Of a stretch of DNA of 64,000 nt, positions 18,062 to 27,566 are shown piece after piece. The notes under the pieces were generated by a model, which did no database searches, was not told the origin of the DNA, and worked only from the letters and a program-made list of their open reading frames with translations. The stretch spans positions 248,001-312,000 of the forward strand of contig NZ_QNSB01000003.1 of NCBI RefSeq assembly GCF_003315415.1. The letters run 5' to 3'. The DNA comes from Brevibacterium sanguinis (GTDB taxonomy: Bacteria > Actinomycetota > Actinomycetes > Actinomycetales > Brevibacteriaceae). Both the position numbers and the translations under genes were made by a program. Numbering within the stretch: the first letter of the stretch is position 1; every line of letters begins with the position of its first letter.

Positions 18062-18286
18062 TCAGATCGCGCCGAAACCGACCCTGCGCACCGTTTCGCT
18101 GCCCATCTCGACGTAGCCGAGAGACGCGGCGGGAACGAGCACCTGCCGGCCCTTGCTGTCGGTGAAGGTGAGCAGGGACTCCGCGCGGATCGACTCATCG
18201 ATGCGGGCGGCGAGCTCCTTGGCGCTCTCGTCCGTGTCGAGGACGATCTCACGGGGGGAGTGCTTGACGCCGATCTTGATTTCCAT
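18062..18286 (-). CDS. DUF3107 small protein (Rv3208A/TB9.4-like)
   Basis: 74 aa, starting MEIKIGVKHSPREIVLDTDES and ending VGFGAI, closely like mycobacterial TB9.4. Predicted small beta/alpha domain, cytoplasmic, function unknown. AAGGAG lies 5 nt upstream of the ATG at 18286, a canonical ribosome-binding site. The TetR gene lies 145 bp upstream in the same orientation, as in mycobacteria. Confidence 0.88.
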   Translation of the reverse strand: MEIKIGVKHSPREIVLDTDESAKELAARIDESIRAESLLTFTDSKGRQVLVPAASLGYVEMGSETVRRVGFGAI

Positions 18287-18431
18287 TGTTCTCCTTGCAG
18301 GCTCGTGTCGAGGCGGGTGGTGACCGCCCTCAGCTTAACGTCGGTGGACCGCACTTTCTTCCGCCGCCTCGGCGCCCTCGGGACCGCCTCCGCGCGGCTC
18401 GATGATCGGGCGCGCACCTCGGCGACCGTGC

Positions 18432-19025
18432 TCAGGTCGTCGCGAAGGACTTCAGCCCGCCCCAGCTGAGCTGGGTGAGCAGGTCGACCGTCGCATCGAT
18501 GTCGACGTCCTTGGCGGACTCGATCTGCTTGATGACCACCTCGGCGGTGCCGATGAGGGTCCGGCACAGCAGCCGGGCCTGGGCGTCATTGAGATCGGTG
18601 AAGCTCTGCAGGGCGTCGACGATGTGGGAGGCCGACTCCTCGCGCAGGGCGCGGATGCGCTCCTGGGCCTCCGGTTCGTAGACGTCGGAGTTGAAGAGGA
18701 TGACGAATTCCTCGCGATGCGAGATGACGAAGTCGAAGTAGGCCCGGTACGTCGCCCGCACCCTCTCGTGCGGGTCCGTCGTCGAGCCCAGGGCCGCCTG
18801 CACCGAGGTGGTGAGATGAGTGGCGGAGGCGTCGATGAGCGCGAGGTAGAGCTCCTGCTTCGAGGTGAAGTGCTGGTAGAGGACCGGTTTCGACACACCG
18901 GCGGCCTCGGCGATCGTATCCATCGAGGTGGTCCGGTAGCCGCGCGTGGCGAAGACCGAACGCGCGACGCTCACCAGCTGGTCGCGACGCTGCTCACGGG
19001 GCAGTCTCTGCTGTGGACTCGACAT
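18432..19025 (-). CDS. TetR-family regulator, FasR-like
   Basis: 197 aa. N-terminal helix-turn-helix: FATRGYRTTSMDTIAEAAGVSKPVLYQHFTSKQELYLALID in two parts (about residues 26-66). C-terminal ligand domain HREEFVILFNSDVYEPEAQERI resembles FasR (Rv3208), which activates fatty-acid synthase genes in mycobacteria and corynebacteria and is released by acyl-CoA. Synteny with DUF3107 and adnAB supports this assignment; the fas genes are outside the window. TAACAT (19032-19037, minus) lies 6 nt from the ATG. Confidence 0.75.
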   Translation of the reverse strand: MSSPQQRLPREQRRDQLVSVARSVFATRGYRTTSMDTIAEAAGVSKPVLYQHFTSKQELYLALIDASATHLTTSVQAALGSTTDPHERVRATYRAYFDFVISHREEFVILFNSDVYEPEAQERIRALREESASHIVDALQSFTDLNDAQARLLCRTLIGTAEVVIKQIESAKDVDIDATVDLLTQLSWGGLKSFATT

Positions 19026-19031
19026 TCCTCA

Positions 19032-19037
19032 ATGTTA
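19032..19037 (-). promoter_or_regulatory. -10 element for the FasR-like gene
   Basis: TAACAT on the minus strand, 6 nt before the ATG at 19025; probably a leaderless start. The gap to the divergent adnA ATG (19112) is 86 bp and must contain both promoters. Confidence 0.5.
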
Positions 19038-19111
19038 CGCGAAGAACCGGCGTCGACCCCGGTCAGACGCGCAGATCGATTCGTGTCCATGCCTCGTGAT
19101 GGAATACGGAT

Positions 19112-22100
19112 ATGGACGAAATGGCAGCGACGACCGCGGCGCGGCTGCGCGCTCGCGAGTCGGTGACGATCATCGGCCGACCGGGCACGGGGAAGACGAC
19201 CCTGCTCGAGGTCGTGTACGCGTCGCTCGTCGGGGAGGTCAGCCCCGCCGAGGTGCTCGTCCTCACCCCCAATCGCGCCCATGCCGCGGACCTGCGCGAC
19301 CGGCTGCCGGTGCCCGCCGAGGCGGTGCTCTCCTCCGCGCCGGCACGCAGCATCTCCTCGTACGCCTTCGGCATCGCCCGCGCCGCCCACAGCACGCGCA
19401 CCGGCGATGACCTCGGGTTCGTCTCGGGAGCCGACCAGGACGTGATCCTCGCCGATCTCCTCGCCGGCCACGAGCTCGGCCGCGGCAGCGCACCCGTGTG
19501 GCCGGGCGAGATCACCGCCGAGGTGCGCGCGACCTCGGCGTTCCGCACCGAGGTCCGCGATGCGCTCAACCGCATCATGGAGTTCGACTTCGGGGTCCGG
19601 CTTCCCCCTGCCGAGGACGGCCACCTCGTGTTCGACTCCGGGCGCAGCGCGATCCGTCGCGTGCTCGCCCGTCACCGGGACCCGCGCTGGGAGGCGCTGT
19701 CGCGGATCCTCGACGAGTACCTCGGGATCATGAGCATGCCCGGCTACGGCGGCGTCGACTCCGCGACCGTGCTGGCCCGAGCCGCCTTCGAGGTGCTGCG
19801 CGAACCCGCCGACGTGACCGCCGGCAGGCCGTGGTCGTTCGCTCCCGAACCCGTTCCCTCCGTCGTCCTCGTCGACGCCGCGCAGGATCTTCCTGCCGCG
19901 GCGTGGGGCCTGCTCGAGCAGCTGCAGGAGCGCGGCTGCGCGCTCGCGCTGTTCGGATCGCCGGAGACCGTGACCGGGCGGTTCCACGGTGCCGACGCCT
20001 CGATCCTCGACCGCAGCGTGCACAGCGGCCGGTTCACCACCCTCGTCCTCGGTGAGGTCCGGAGGGTCGCCCCCGAGCTCGTCGCCGTCGGCGACGACAT
20101 CGCCCGGCGCATCACCACCCGCTGGGGGCTGGGGCACATTCCGCGCACCGCCGGCTCCGACGATGCGCAGGCGGAGGCCGCGAGCGTCGAGACGCACGTG
20201 TTCTCGAGCTCCGCGTCCGAGCACCGCTACCTGGCCCGACGGATCGCGGGCTTCGTCGAGGACGGCCATCGGTGGTCGGACGTGGCCGTCGTCTGCCGCA
20301 CCACCTCGACGGCGCGCGTACTCGCGAGCGAGCTGCGGGCCTCGGGAATCGTCACCGAGCACATCGTGTCCGCCCTGAGCATCGATCCGGCCACCGCTCC
20401 GCTGCTGGGGCTGCTCGAGCGGGCTCCGGACTTCGACGACGACGCGTCGATCGCCGCCCTCGCCCTGTCTCTGGCCGGCAGCGTCTACGTGCGCCTCGAC
20501 GCGGTGCAGCTGCGGCGGTTCCGGCGCCTCGTCCGCCGCCGCTATCCGGCCGCGGACAGCACCGCCTCTCTCGCCGAGGCGCTGCGCGCGGGACCCGCCG
20601 AGTCCGGCATCGCCGGCCTCGAGACGATCACCCGGATGCTCGTCGCGGCGAGCGAGCACAGCTCCGCGGACCCGCATCAGGCGCTGTGGGCGATCTGGGA
20701 GGCCGCGCAGGTGGCCGAACGGTGGCAGGCCGAGGCGCTGCGTGACCCCGAGTCCGACGCGAACGCCCACCTCGACGCGGTGCTGCGCCTGTTCACCCTC
20801 GCCGAGAAGATCGCCGAGCGGGGAGGCTTCACCGCCCGTTCCTTCGCCGGCATCGTCGCCGAGCAGGACATCGCCCAGGACTCCCTGGCCGCGACCGCCG
20901 GATTCGACGACGTCGTCCACATCGGCACGCCCGCCTCCCTGGCCCATCGCCGCTACGGCATGGTCGTCGTCGCCGAGGTCAATGACGGGGTCTGGCCCAA
21001 CCCGAAGCTGCGCGGAGGGATCCTCGGGCTGACGGACCTCGCCGCGGCGCTCGACACCGGGACGACCGTGACCGCCGACGCCGGCTACCACTCGCATGCG
21101 AAGCGGACGAACCTGCGCGAGGAGGGGGAGCTCTTCTACACGGCGCTCACTCGAGCCGACGACCACGTCCTCGTCACCGCGGTCGCCGATGACCAGACCG
21201 GACCGTCCCCGTTCTTCGACCTGCTCGCGGCGCGCAGAGGCGCGGCGGACTCGGAGGACGGCTACGTCCTCACCCACGAGGACGAGCTGCCGCCGCTGAG
21301 CGTCACCGAGATGGCCGCCCACGCCCGGGCCCGGCTGCTGGAGGCCGCCGCCGCGGGCGACGAGCCCGGTGACGAAGCGCGACCGTGGGTCCGGCTGCTG
21401 CGGGCCCTCGGAGACGCGGACCCGACGCTCGCGGGCCCCGCGGCATGGCGCGAGACCGAGGATGTCAGCTCGAGCGCGCCCCTCTGCACCGACGACGACA
21501 CCGTCCGGGTCTCGCCCTCCCAGGTCGAGGCCTTCGACAGCTGCTCCCTGCGCTGGTTCCTCACCCGCAACGGCGGTGACCGGCCCGGCGGCGTCGCCCA
21601 GAGCCTCGGCACGATCCTCCATGCGGCGGCCGAGCGCTTTCCGACCGGGCCCACCTCGGCGATCCGCGACTTCGTCGACGCCGAGTTCGCGACCCTCGAC
21701 TACTCGGCCGAGTGGGAGCGGGCGCGCGATCACGCGCTCGCGATGTCGATGGTCGACCGCCTCGGCGAGTACATCCTCAACGCCCCCGGCGAGGTGCTCG
21801 GCGTCGAAGCCCAGGTCAACGCCACCGGCGTTGACGACGAGGGACGCGAATGGGCTGTGACCGGGCGCCTCGACCGCATCGAGGCGACCGACGACGGCGT
21901 CCGGATCGTCGACTTCAAGACGGGCAGGACCGTGGCGGCCGGAGCCGACATGGCCCGGCACGCGCAGCTGGGCGTGTATCAGGAGGCGATCAACTCGGGC
22001 ACGATCACCCTTCCCGACGGTCGGGTCATCGAGGCGAGGGCGCAGGGCGCGGAGCTCGTCTACCTCCGCAACTCCTCCCGCACCGTGCGGGAGCAGGCGG

Positions 22101-22270
22101 CACTCGAGGCGGATTCCGAACCGGACTGGGCCCGGAGGCTCCTCGCCGAGGTGTCGACGGGCATGCGGGCGGCCGAGTTCCCCGCCACCGTCGATCCGAG
22201 CAGCTGCCGCAGCTGTCCCGTCCGCTCCTCCTGCCCCGCGGTGGGACCCCGACTCATGGAAGAGGGCTGA
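19112..22270 (+). CDS. adnA: AdnA-type helicase-nuclease subunit (RecB-like, degenerate motor)
   Basis: 1052 aa. UvrD-like motor at the N-terminus: Walker A GRPGTGKTT (residues 22-30), but Walker B reads VVLVDAAQDL (about 250) with Ala where the catalytic Glu should be. GELFYTALTRADDHVLV is motif VI-like. The C-terminal RecB nuclease has GRLDRIEATDDGVRIVDFKTG (about 920-940). Four Cys, one in AFDSCSLRW (about 811) and three in SSCRSCPVRSSC (about 1031-1041), are placed to hold a 4Fe-4S cluster. With AdnB it should form the actinobacterial double-strand-break resection machine. Its stop overlaps the adnB ATG by one nucleotide (TGATG). Confidence 0.88.
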   Translation: MDEMAATTAARLRARESVTIIGRPGTGKTTLLEVVYASLVGEVSPAEVLVLTPNRAHAADLRDRLPVPAEAVLSSAPARSISSYAFGIARAAHSTRTGDDLGFVSGADQDVILADLLAGHELGRGSAPVWPGEITAEVRATSAFRTEVRDALNRIMEFDFGVRLPPAEDGHLVFDSGRSAIRRVLARHRDPRWEALSRILDEYLGIMSMPGYGGVDSATVLARAAFEVLREPADVTAGRPWSFAPEPVPSVVLVDAAQDLPAAAWGLLEQLQERGCALALFGSPETVTGRFHGADASILDRSVHSGRFTTLVLGEVRRVAPELVAVGDDIARRITTRWGLGHIPRTAGSDDAQAEAASVETHVFSSSASEHRYLARRIAGFVEDGHRWSDVAVVCRTTSTARVLASELRASGIVTEHIVSALSIDPATAPLLGLLERAPDFDDDASIAALALSLAGSVYVRLDAVQLRRFRRLVRRRYPAADSTASLAEALRAGPAESGIAGLETITRMLVAASEHSSADPHQALWAIWEAAQVAERWQAEALRDPESDANAHLDAVLRLFTLAEKIAERGGFTARSFAGIVAEQDIAQDSLAATAGFDDVVHIGTPASLAHRRYGMVVVAEVNDGVWPNPKLRGGILGLTDLAAALDTGTTVTADAGYHSHAKRTNLREEGELFYTALTRADDHVLVTAVADDQTGPSPFFDLLAARRGAADSEDGYVLTHEDELPPLSVTEMAAHARARLLEAAAAGDEPGDEARPWVRLLRALGDADPTLAGPAAWRETEDVSSSAPLCTDDDTVRVSPSQVEAFDSCSLRWFLTRNGGDRPGGVAQSLGTILHAAAERFPTGPTSAIRDFVDAEFATLDYSAEWERARDHALAMSMVDRLGEYILNAPGEVLGVEAQVNATGVDDEGREWAVTGRLDRIEATDDGVRIVDFKTGRTVAAGADMARHAQLGVYQEAINSGTITLPDGRVIEARAQGAELVYLRNSSRTVREQAALEADSEPDWARRLLAEVSTGMRAAEFPATVDPSSCRSCPVRSSCPAVGPRLMEEG

Positions 22271-25200
22271 TGACCTACTCCGCCGACGACCTCGCCCGGC
22301 TCACGGCCGCCGATCCCGCCCGGGCGTTCCCGCCCAGCCCCGAGCAGCGGGTGATCATCGAGGCCGACCCGACCGCATCGATGAAGGTCACCGCGGGTGC
22401 CGGTTCGGGGAAGACGACGGTGATCTCCCAGCGGGTCGTGTGGCTCGTCGCCAACGGTCACGTCGCCCCCGAGGAGATCCTCGGTCTGACGTTCACCCGC
22501 AAGGCCGTGGGAGAGCTGGGCAGCCGGATCCGCGTGCTCCTGTCGAGGCTGCGGCACAATCTCGGGCTGTCCTCGCCGACGACCCTGCCCGGCCTCGACT
22601 CCCCGACGGTGTCGACCTACAACTCCTACGCCGCCTCGATCGTGTCCGAGCACGGGGCGAGCATCGGGATCGAACCCGAGACCGTGCTCCTCGACGAGGC
22701 CGGGGCCCACGCGATCGCCGCCGAGATCGTCGACGCCGCTCGGGTGGAGGACGTTCCGCCCGATGTGGCTCGGGAGACGATGATCTCCGACATGATCGCC
22801 CTGGCCGGGGCGATGAACGACCACGGACGCGACGCCGACGAGGTCACCGCCTACCTCGAGCGCTGCCTCGCCGCTCTCGTGTCGAGCAAGGGCAAGGAGA
22901 TCGACGTCCCGCGGCGGAGGAAGATCGAGGCGAAGATCCGGACCGCGCGCCTGGCCGGGGCCTACATCGACGCCAAGCGCCGACACCTGGCCATGGACTT
23001 CTCCGACCAGGTCCGGTTCGCCCAGCGGATCGTCGAGCGGGTCCCGGCCGCCGTCGAGGCGGAGCGGAAGCGGTGGCGGATCGTCCTGCTCGACGAGTTC
23101 CAGGACACGTCCGTCGCCCAGCTGGCGCTGCTGAAGAGCCTGTTCGCCGACACCGCGGTGACCGCTGTCGGCGATCCCCGGCAGGCGATCTACGGATGGC
23201 GCGGGGCCAGCGCCGACAACATGGTCCGGTTCGCCGGCGACTTCCGCGATGTCACGTCGCTGTCGCTGAGCACCAGCTGGCGCAACGACCGCAGCATCCT
23301 CACCGTGGCCAACCGGATCGCCGACGGCCTCACCGACAGGGAGACGCCGTTGACCACCCGCCCCGACGCCGCGGCAGGCGCGGTCGAGGTGAGCATCACC
23401 CCGGGCGCCCACGATCCCGACCACGTCACGGACGGCCTGGCCGCTCTCGCCGACTGGGTCGGCCGGCTGCCGGCGGGGTCGACCAAGGCGGTCCTGTGCC
23501 GCAAACGCGCCCATTTCGCCGCCGTCGCGACCGCGCTCGAGGCCGCGGGATTCGCCGTCCACGTCCACGGCTCGTCCGGTCTGCTCGCCGATCCGTTCGT
23601 CGCCGACGTCCGCGCCCTCCTCACCGTCGCCGTCGACCCCCTGGCCGGTGAGAACCTCATGCGGCTTGTCAGCGGTCGGCTGCTCGGCCTCGGTGCCGTC
23701 GACATCGCCGCCCTGTCGAGGTTCACCCGGCGTCAGAACGACCATCGGATGGCCGACCTCGAGCGGCGCAGCTCGGGCACCGAGACCGACGGCGACCGCC
23801 CGGCCGTCATCGCCGAGACGATCGACCAGCCGACGATCGTCGAGGGCATCGACGAGCTCATCGACGTCGCCGCAGCGCTCTCCGCGGCCGACGACACCGA
23901 AGGGCGGTCCCGCCGGCTCGACGCGGAGACCCGGCGGGCGCTGTCGAGCTTCCGCGAATCCGGAATGAGCCCGACCGCCCTGGAGCGCCTCGTCCGTCTC
24001 GCCGAGGCGCTGCGGACCATCCGCGCCGCCACCGGCAGCGTCGCCTCCGTCATCCGCACCGCCGTGGTGGCGACGGGTCTCGACTCCGACATCTGGGCGC
24101 TGAGCGATTCGCTGCGCAACCTCCACCGCTCGGCCATCGACTCGCTGCTGTCGGCGGCCGGCACGTACTCCGCCGCCGATGAGCAGCCGACGGTCGCGGG
24201 ATTCCTCGACTGGCTCTCGGTGATGGAGGAGAAGGACGCCCTGAGCACGGCCGAGCCGACCCCGGACTCCGATGTCGTCAACATCATGACCGTCCATGCC
24301 TCGAAGGGGCTGGAGTTCGACGCGGTCGCCGTCCCCTCACTCGTGACCAGGGACTTCCCGACCCTGCCCCGGGACAAGGAGGGATGGATGGAGCGCACGG
24401 CACTGCCCTATCCGCTGCGCGGCGACCGGGCCCACCTCGTCGACTTCGACCTCAGCACCGTCGAGGTCGAGACGGTCAAAGAGCTCAAGGAATGGATCTC
24501 CGAGGTCATCCAACCGCAGATCGAGGACGCTCATGCCGCGGAGGAGCGGCGCCTGGCGTACGTCGCCTTCACTCGCGCCAAACACCACCTGTGGCTGGGG
24601 GCGGAGAGGATGAACGGGCGCGCCAACCCCGACGACCCGTCGCCGTTCCTCCTCGAGGCCCTCGACGCGCTCGGGCTCGAGGCGAGCATCCCCGACCCCG
24701 CCACCGAGACCCCCGATCAGATCGTCGAGACCGCGACGTGGCCGGTCCCGCGCTCCCGGACGGTCGCGACCGCCCGGCAGGCGGCGCGGTGGGTCGACGC
24801 GGCGGAACCCGCGGCGTTGGCCGATCTCGTCACGGAGCCGGCACCCGTGGGGGAGTACGCCCGACGCGCCGAGCGGATCCTCGCCCGTCCCGCGCGGATC
24901 ACTGCCGCGGCCATGCCGGGGCGCCTGTCGGCGACGTCCCTCGTCTCGTGGCGCCGCGACCCCGCGGCGTTCCGGACGCAGACGCTGCGGCCGATCCCGA
25001 CTCCGCCGAGCCGTGCCGCCGGGATCGGGACCGCCTTCCACAGCTGGGTCGAGCAGCACTACGGCCAGGCGAGCATCGACATCGACGAGGACGCAGCGGT
25101 CGGCTCGGGCGACGCGGAGACGATGGCCCGACTCCAGGAGACGTTCCTCGCCTCAGAGTTCGCGACCCGTCACGCAGACCACGTCGAGCTGTCGTTCGAG

Positions 25201-25560
25201 CTCGTCCTCGGCCGGTTCAGGGTGCCCGGGAAGATCGATGCCGTCTTCATCAGCGGGGACCACGCGGAGGTCGTCGACTGGAAGACGTCGAGGAAGCCCG
25301 ACGCCGCGACGCTCGAGGTGATGAAGTGGCAGCTGGCGCTGTACCGTCTCGCGATCCGCCGCAGCCATCCGCACATCGCCGAGGTGACCGGGACGTTCTA
25401 CTTCGTCGGCAGCGACGACGTCGTCCGGGTCACGGACCTGCCCGAGGAATCCGAGATCATCAGCTGGCTGGAGGCCGAGGAGGATCGGGCTCGCCGGATC
25501 GGTCCTCGGCAGCGGGCTCAGACGCCGACACCGGCCGATCGCGGAACAGGACGTCGTTGA
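22270..25560 (+). CDS. adnB: AdnB-type helicase-nuclease subunit (active motor)
   Basis: 1096 aa. Full SF1 helicase: Q-motif PPSPEQRVIIE, Walker A TAGAGSGKTT (residues 41-50), LTFTRKAV, LLDEFQDTS (about 274, intact catalytic Glu), GDPRQAIYGWRGA, VHASKGLEFDAV and AYVAFTRAK. C-terminal RecB-like nuclease: LGRFRVPGKIDAVF...HAEVVDWKTSRKP (about 978-1010) with the Asp and Lys of the active site. I see no Fe-S cysteine set, unlike its partner. Translationally coupled to adnA. Its last 101 nt overlap the convergent phosphotransferase-like gene. Confidence 0.88.
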   Translation: MTYSADDLARLTAADPARAFPPSPEQRVIIEADPTASMKVTAGAGSGKTTVISQRVVWLVANGHVAPEEILGLTFTRKAVGELGSRIRVLLSRLRHNLGLSSPTTLPGLDSPTVSTYNSYAASIVSEHGASIGIEPETVLLDEAGAHAIAAEIVDAARVEDVPPDVARETMISDMIALAGAMNDHGRDADEVTAYLERCLAALVSSKGKEIDVPRRRKIEAKIRTARLAGAYIDAKRRHLAMDFSDQVRFAQRIVERVPAAVEAERKRWRIVLLDEFQDTSVAQLALLKSLFADTAVTAVGDPRQAIYGWRGASADNMVRFAGDFRDVTSLSLSTSWRNDRSILTVANRIADGLTDRETPLTTRPDAAAGAVEVSITPGAHDPDHVTDGLAALADWVGRLPAGSTKAVLCRKRAHFAAVATALEAAGFAVHVHGSSGLLADPFVADVRALLTVAVDPLAGENLMRLVSGRLLGLGAVDIAALSRFTRRQNDHRMADLERRSSGTETDGDRPAVIAETIDQPTIVEGIDELIDVAAALSAADDTEGRSRRLDAETRRALSSFRESGMSPTALERLVRLAEALRTIRAATGSVASVIRTAVVATGLDSDIWALSDSLRNLHRSAIDSLLSAAGTYSAADEQPTVAGFLDWLSVMEEKDALSTAEPTPDSDVVNIMTVHASKGLEFDAVAVPSLVTRDFPTLPRDKEGWMERTALPYPLRGDRAHLVDFDLSTVEVETVKELKEWISEVIQPQIEDAHAAEERRLAYVAFTRAKHHLWLGAERMNGRANPDDPSPFLLEALDALGLEASIPDPATETPDQIVETATWPVPRSRTVATARQAARWVDAAEPAALADLVTEPAPVGEYARRAERILARPARITAAAMPGRLSATSLVSWRRDPAAFRTQTLRPIPTPPSRAAGIGTAFHSWVEQHYGQASIDIDEDAAVGSGDAETMARLQETFLASEFATRHADHVELSFELVLGRFRVPGKIDAVFISGDHAEVVDWKTSRKPDAATLEVMKWQLALYRLAIRRSHPHIAEVTGTFYFVGSDDVVRVTDLPEESEIISWLEAEEDRARRIGPRQRAQTPTPADRGTGRR

Positions 25561-26455
25561 ACGAGCCGAGCAGTTCGGCCGCATCGGCGACGGCCTCCTC
25601 GTCACCGGAGTCGACGGCCTCGAGCAGCCAGTCGAGGACCGCGAACTCGGCGAGGAGCTCGGCGCGGGTGACGACGTGCTCGTCGGCGCGGGGACGGGAA
25701 TCGCGGTACTCCCTGAAGAAGGTCGGCAGGACGGCAGGATCGAGCAGGGCCGAGGCGGCCGCGAGGTCGATCGCCGGATCGGCGACGCGCAGCCGACCGA
25801 TGTCGGCGAGCGCGAGGACGCGCTCCTGGTCCGTGTAGACGCTCATCTCGTCGATCGAGCCGTGGATCGGAGTGGCGAGGAAATGCCACAGGGAGACCTT
25901 CTCGAACTCCTCCTCCCAGTGCTGGAGGAGGGTCGCCGGGACGCGACCGGTTCCCGCGGCCTGGTCGAGCCTCTCGAGGATCTGGAACTGCGAGCGCGAC
26001 GGGTCCTCGACGGGGAAGCCGGCATCGGCGACGGACTCGACCGCGGCGGAGTGGACCGTCGCGAGCGCCTGCGCCAGCGAGCTCGCGCGGGCGACGTCGG
26101 CGATCGGGTCGTCTCCCACGGGGGCTCCCGGAAGGGGATCGGTGAGGGTGACGGTCGTCGGCTTCGGGGTGTCGAAGCAGGAGGCATCGACCTCGGTGAT
26201 GGCCCGCAGGTGGGGCCAGGTGAAGTCGGCGTGCGGATACATGGACTCGTAGAGTCGGCCCGCCTCGGCGACGGTGGCGGAGTCGGCCGTGCGGTCGAGC
26301 CGGGTCTGGGCGGTCGCGACGAGCCGTCGTTCGCCGTCGTCGACGAGGATCCGGATGCCCTGTCCCAGGGCCGGAAGCGGAATCCATGTCGTCGGGGCGA
26401 AGTCATCGAGCATCGTCGCCGCGACTGCTGCCAACTTGAGCGCCTTCGTATCCAC
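25460..26455 (-). CDS. Aminoglycoside/macrolide phosphotransferase-fold protein, atypical
   Basis: 331 aa. Kinase-like fold of the APH family: LPALGQGIRILVDDGERRLVATA (N-lobe) and PIHGSIDEMSVYTDQERVLALADIGRLRVADPAIDLAAA. The Brenner motif HGDxxxxN has become HGSIDEMSVY, so the catalytic Asp is Ser, while the metal-binding Asp of the ADIG segment remains. It may be a pseudokinase. It lies between adnB and nudC. Starts at a GTG (26455) with TAGATT (26463-26468) 7 nt upstream. The C-terminal tail, rich in Pro, Glu and Ala, is coded opposite the end of adnB. Confidence 0.7.
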   Translation of the reverse strand: MDTKALKLAAVAATMLDDFAPTTWIPLPALGQGIRILVDDGERRLVATAQTRLDRTADSATVAEAGRLYESMYPHADFTWPHLRAITEVDASCFDTPKPTTVTLTDPLPGAPVGDDPIADVARASSLAQALATVHSAAVESVADAGFPVEDPSRSQFQILERLDQAAGTGRVPATLLQHWEEEFEKVSLWHFLATPIHGSIDEMSVYTDQERVLALADIGRLRVADPAIDLAAASALLDPAVLPTFFREYRDSRPRADEHVVTRAELLAEFAVLDWLLEAVDSGDEEAVADAAELLGSFNDVLFRDRPVSASEPAAEDRSGEPDPPRPPAS

Positions 26456-26462
26456 GCCTCAC

Positions 26463-26581
26463 AATCTACCGCGTGCACGAGCGCTTGGCCGGTTTTGGCC
26501 TCCGAGCGTGTCAGCCGCCCCGTCGCGCCCGCTGCGCGCTCCTCGCCTGCCGCGAGCGGCGTCAGGGGCCTGCGTTATCGT
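26463..26581. promoter_or_regulatory. Divergent -10 elements of the phosphotransferase-like gene and nudC
   Basis: TAGATT on the minus strand (26463-26468) lies 7 nt from the GTG of the phosphotransferase-like gene. TATCGT on the plus strand (26576-26581) lies 7 nt before the nudC ATG. Neither gene shows a Shine-Dalgarno sequence. Confidence 0.45.
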
Positions 26582-26588
26582 GGATCGT

Positions 26589-27566
26589 ATGAAGCCTATC
26601 CCGCCCCTTGAGACGATGAGCCTGGCCCGGCACGGCATCGACCGCGACCACGAACGGCGCGGTCGCGACGGGGATCTCGGCGAGATCTGGGCGGCGGGGG
26701 CGAGGGCGGTCTTCGGCCATCGGGGTTCGCTGCTCGTCGCCTCCGGCGGGCTGTTCCTCGGTGATCGCACGCTCGTCCCCGCCGGACGCACAGAGATCTA
26801 CCTCGGGCAGGATCCTGCCGGGACCCGCTACATCGGCATCGACCTCGACGACGCCGGCAGGAGCGAGCTCGATTCCGGGCTCGCCGCCGAGCGGGATCGG
26901 GACGCGAGCGACCTCCTCACCGCCCCGGGGACGGGGATCGACAGCGTCGAACCGGTCTGGCTGCCCCTGCGGGAACTCGCCGAGGTCCTCGACGACGTGC
27001 AGGTGTCCCTGGCATGTGAGCTCGTCGCCCTGGGGAACTGGCACCGCACGCACCGGTTCTCCCCGCGCAACGGCAGGCCGACGACCCCGACCTACGGCGG
27101 CTGGGTGCGCGAGGACCCCGAGACCGGCAGCGAGCACTTTCCGCGCACCGACCCCGCGGTCATCGTCGCGGTCGTCCACACCGATGACGAGGGAGTGGAG
27201 AGGCTGCTGTTGGGCAACAACGCGGCATGGGAGTCCGACCGGTACTCCCTGCTCGCGGGATTCGTCGAACCGGGGGAGACCCTCGAGCATGCAGTGACGC
27301 GCGAGATCTGGGAGGAGGCGCGCGTGGAGGTCGGCAGTCCCCAGTACCTCGGATCCCAGCCGTGGCCGTTCCCCTGCTCCCTCATGCTCGGATTCAGCGC
27401 CGAGGCCGCGAGCCTGAGCACCCGTGCCGATGAGGCGGAGATCGCGAGCCTGCGCTGGTTCACCCGCACCGAGCTGAGGGAGGCACTCGACTCCGGTGCG
27501 GTGCGATCGGCGAGCACCGTCTCGATCGCCGGTCAGATCGTCCACGCGTGGTTGGGCAACGAGTGA
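26589..27566 (+). CDS. nudC: NAD(+)/NADH pyrophosphatase or decapping enzyme NudC
   Basis: 325 aa Nudix hydrolase. GFVEPGETLEHAVTREIWEEA is the Nudix box and SQPWPFPCSLMLGF the NudC-specific SQPWPFP motif. HFPRTDPAVI precedes the catalytic domain. The zinc ribbon that E. coli NudC carries between the two domains has lost its cysteines: the CPxCG position is SPRNG and the second pair is also missing, leaving NWHRTHRFSPRNG...YGGWVRED. It hydrolyses NAD(H) to NMN(H) and AMP, and in E. coli also removes NAD caps from RNA. Stop overlaps the uvrD2 GTG. Confidence 0.9.
   Translation: MKPIPPLETMSLARHGIDRDHERRGRDGDLGEIWAAGARAVFGHRGSLLVASGGLFLGDRTLVPAGRTEIYLGQDPAGTRYIGIDLDDAGRSELDSGLAAERDRDASDLLTAPGTGIDSVEPVWLPLRELAEVLDDVQVSLACELVALGNWHRTHRFSPRNGRPTTPTYGGWVREDPETGSEHFPRTDPAVIVAVVHTDDEGVERLLLGNNAAWESDRYSLLAGFVEPGETLEHAVTREIWEEARVEVGSPQYLGSQPWPFPCSLMLGFSAEAASLSTRADEAEIASLRWFTRTELREALDSGAVRSASTVSIAGQIVHAWLGNE

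Noticed and set aside
18971..21961. Very long open frame on the minus strand opposite adnA
   Set aside because: It is a GC-rich shadow of adnA in which the third-position bias is wrong; it has no recognisable domain.
25460..26455. Antibiotic-resistance phosphotransferase
   Set aside because: The Brenner Asp is replaced by Ser and the gene lies in a conserved core context.
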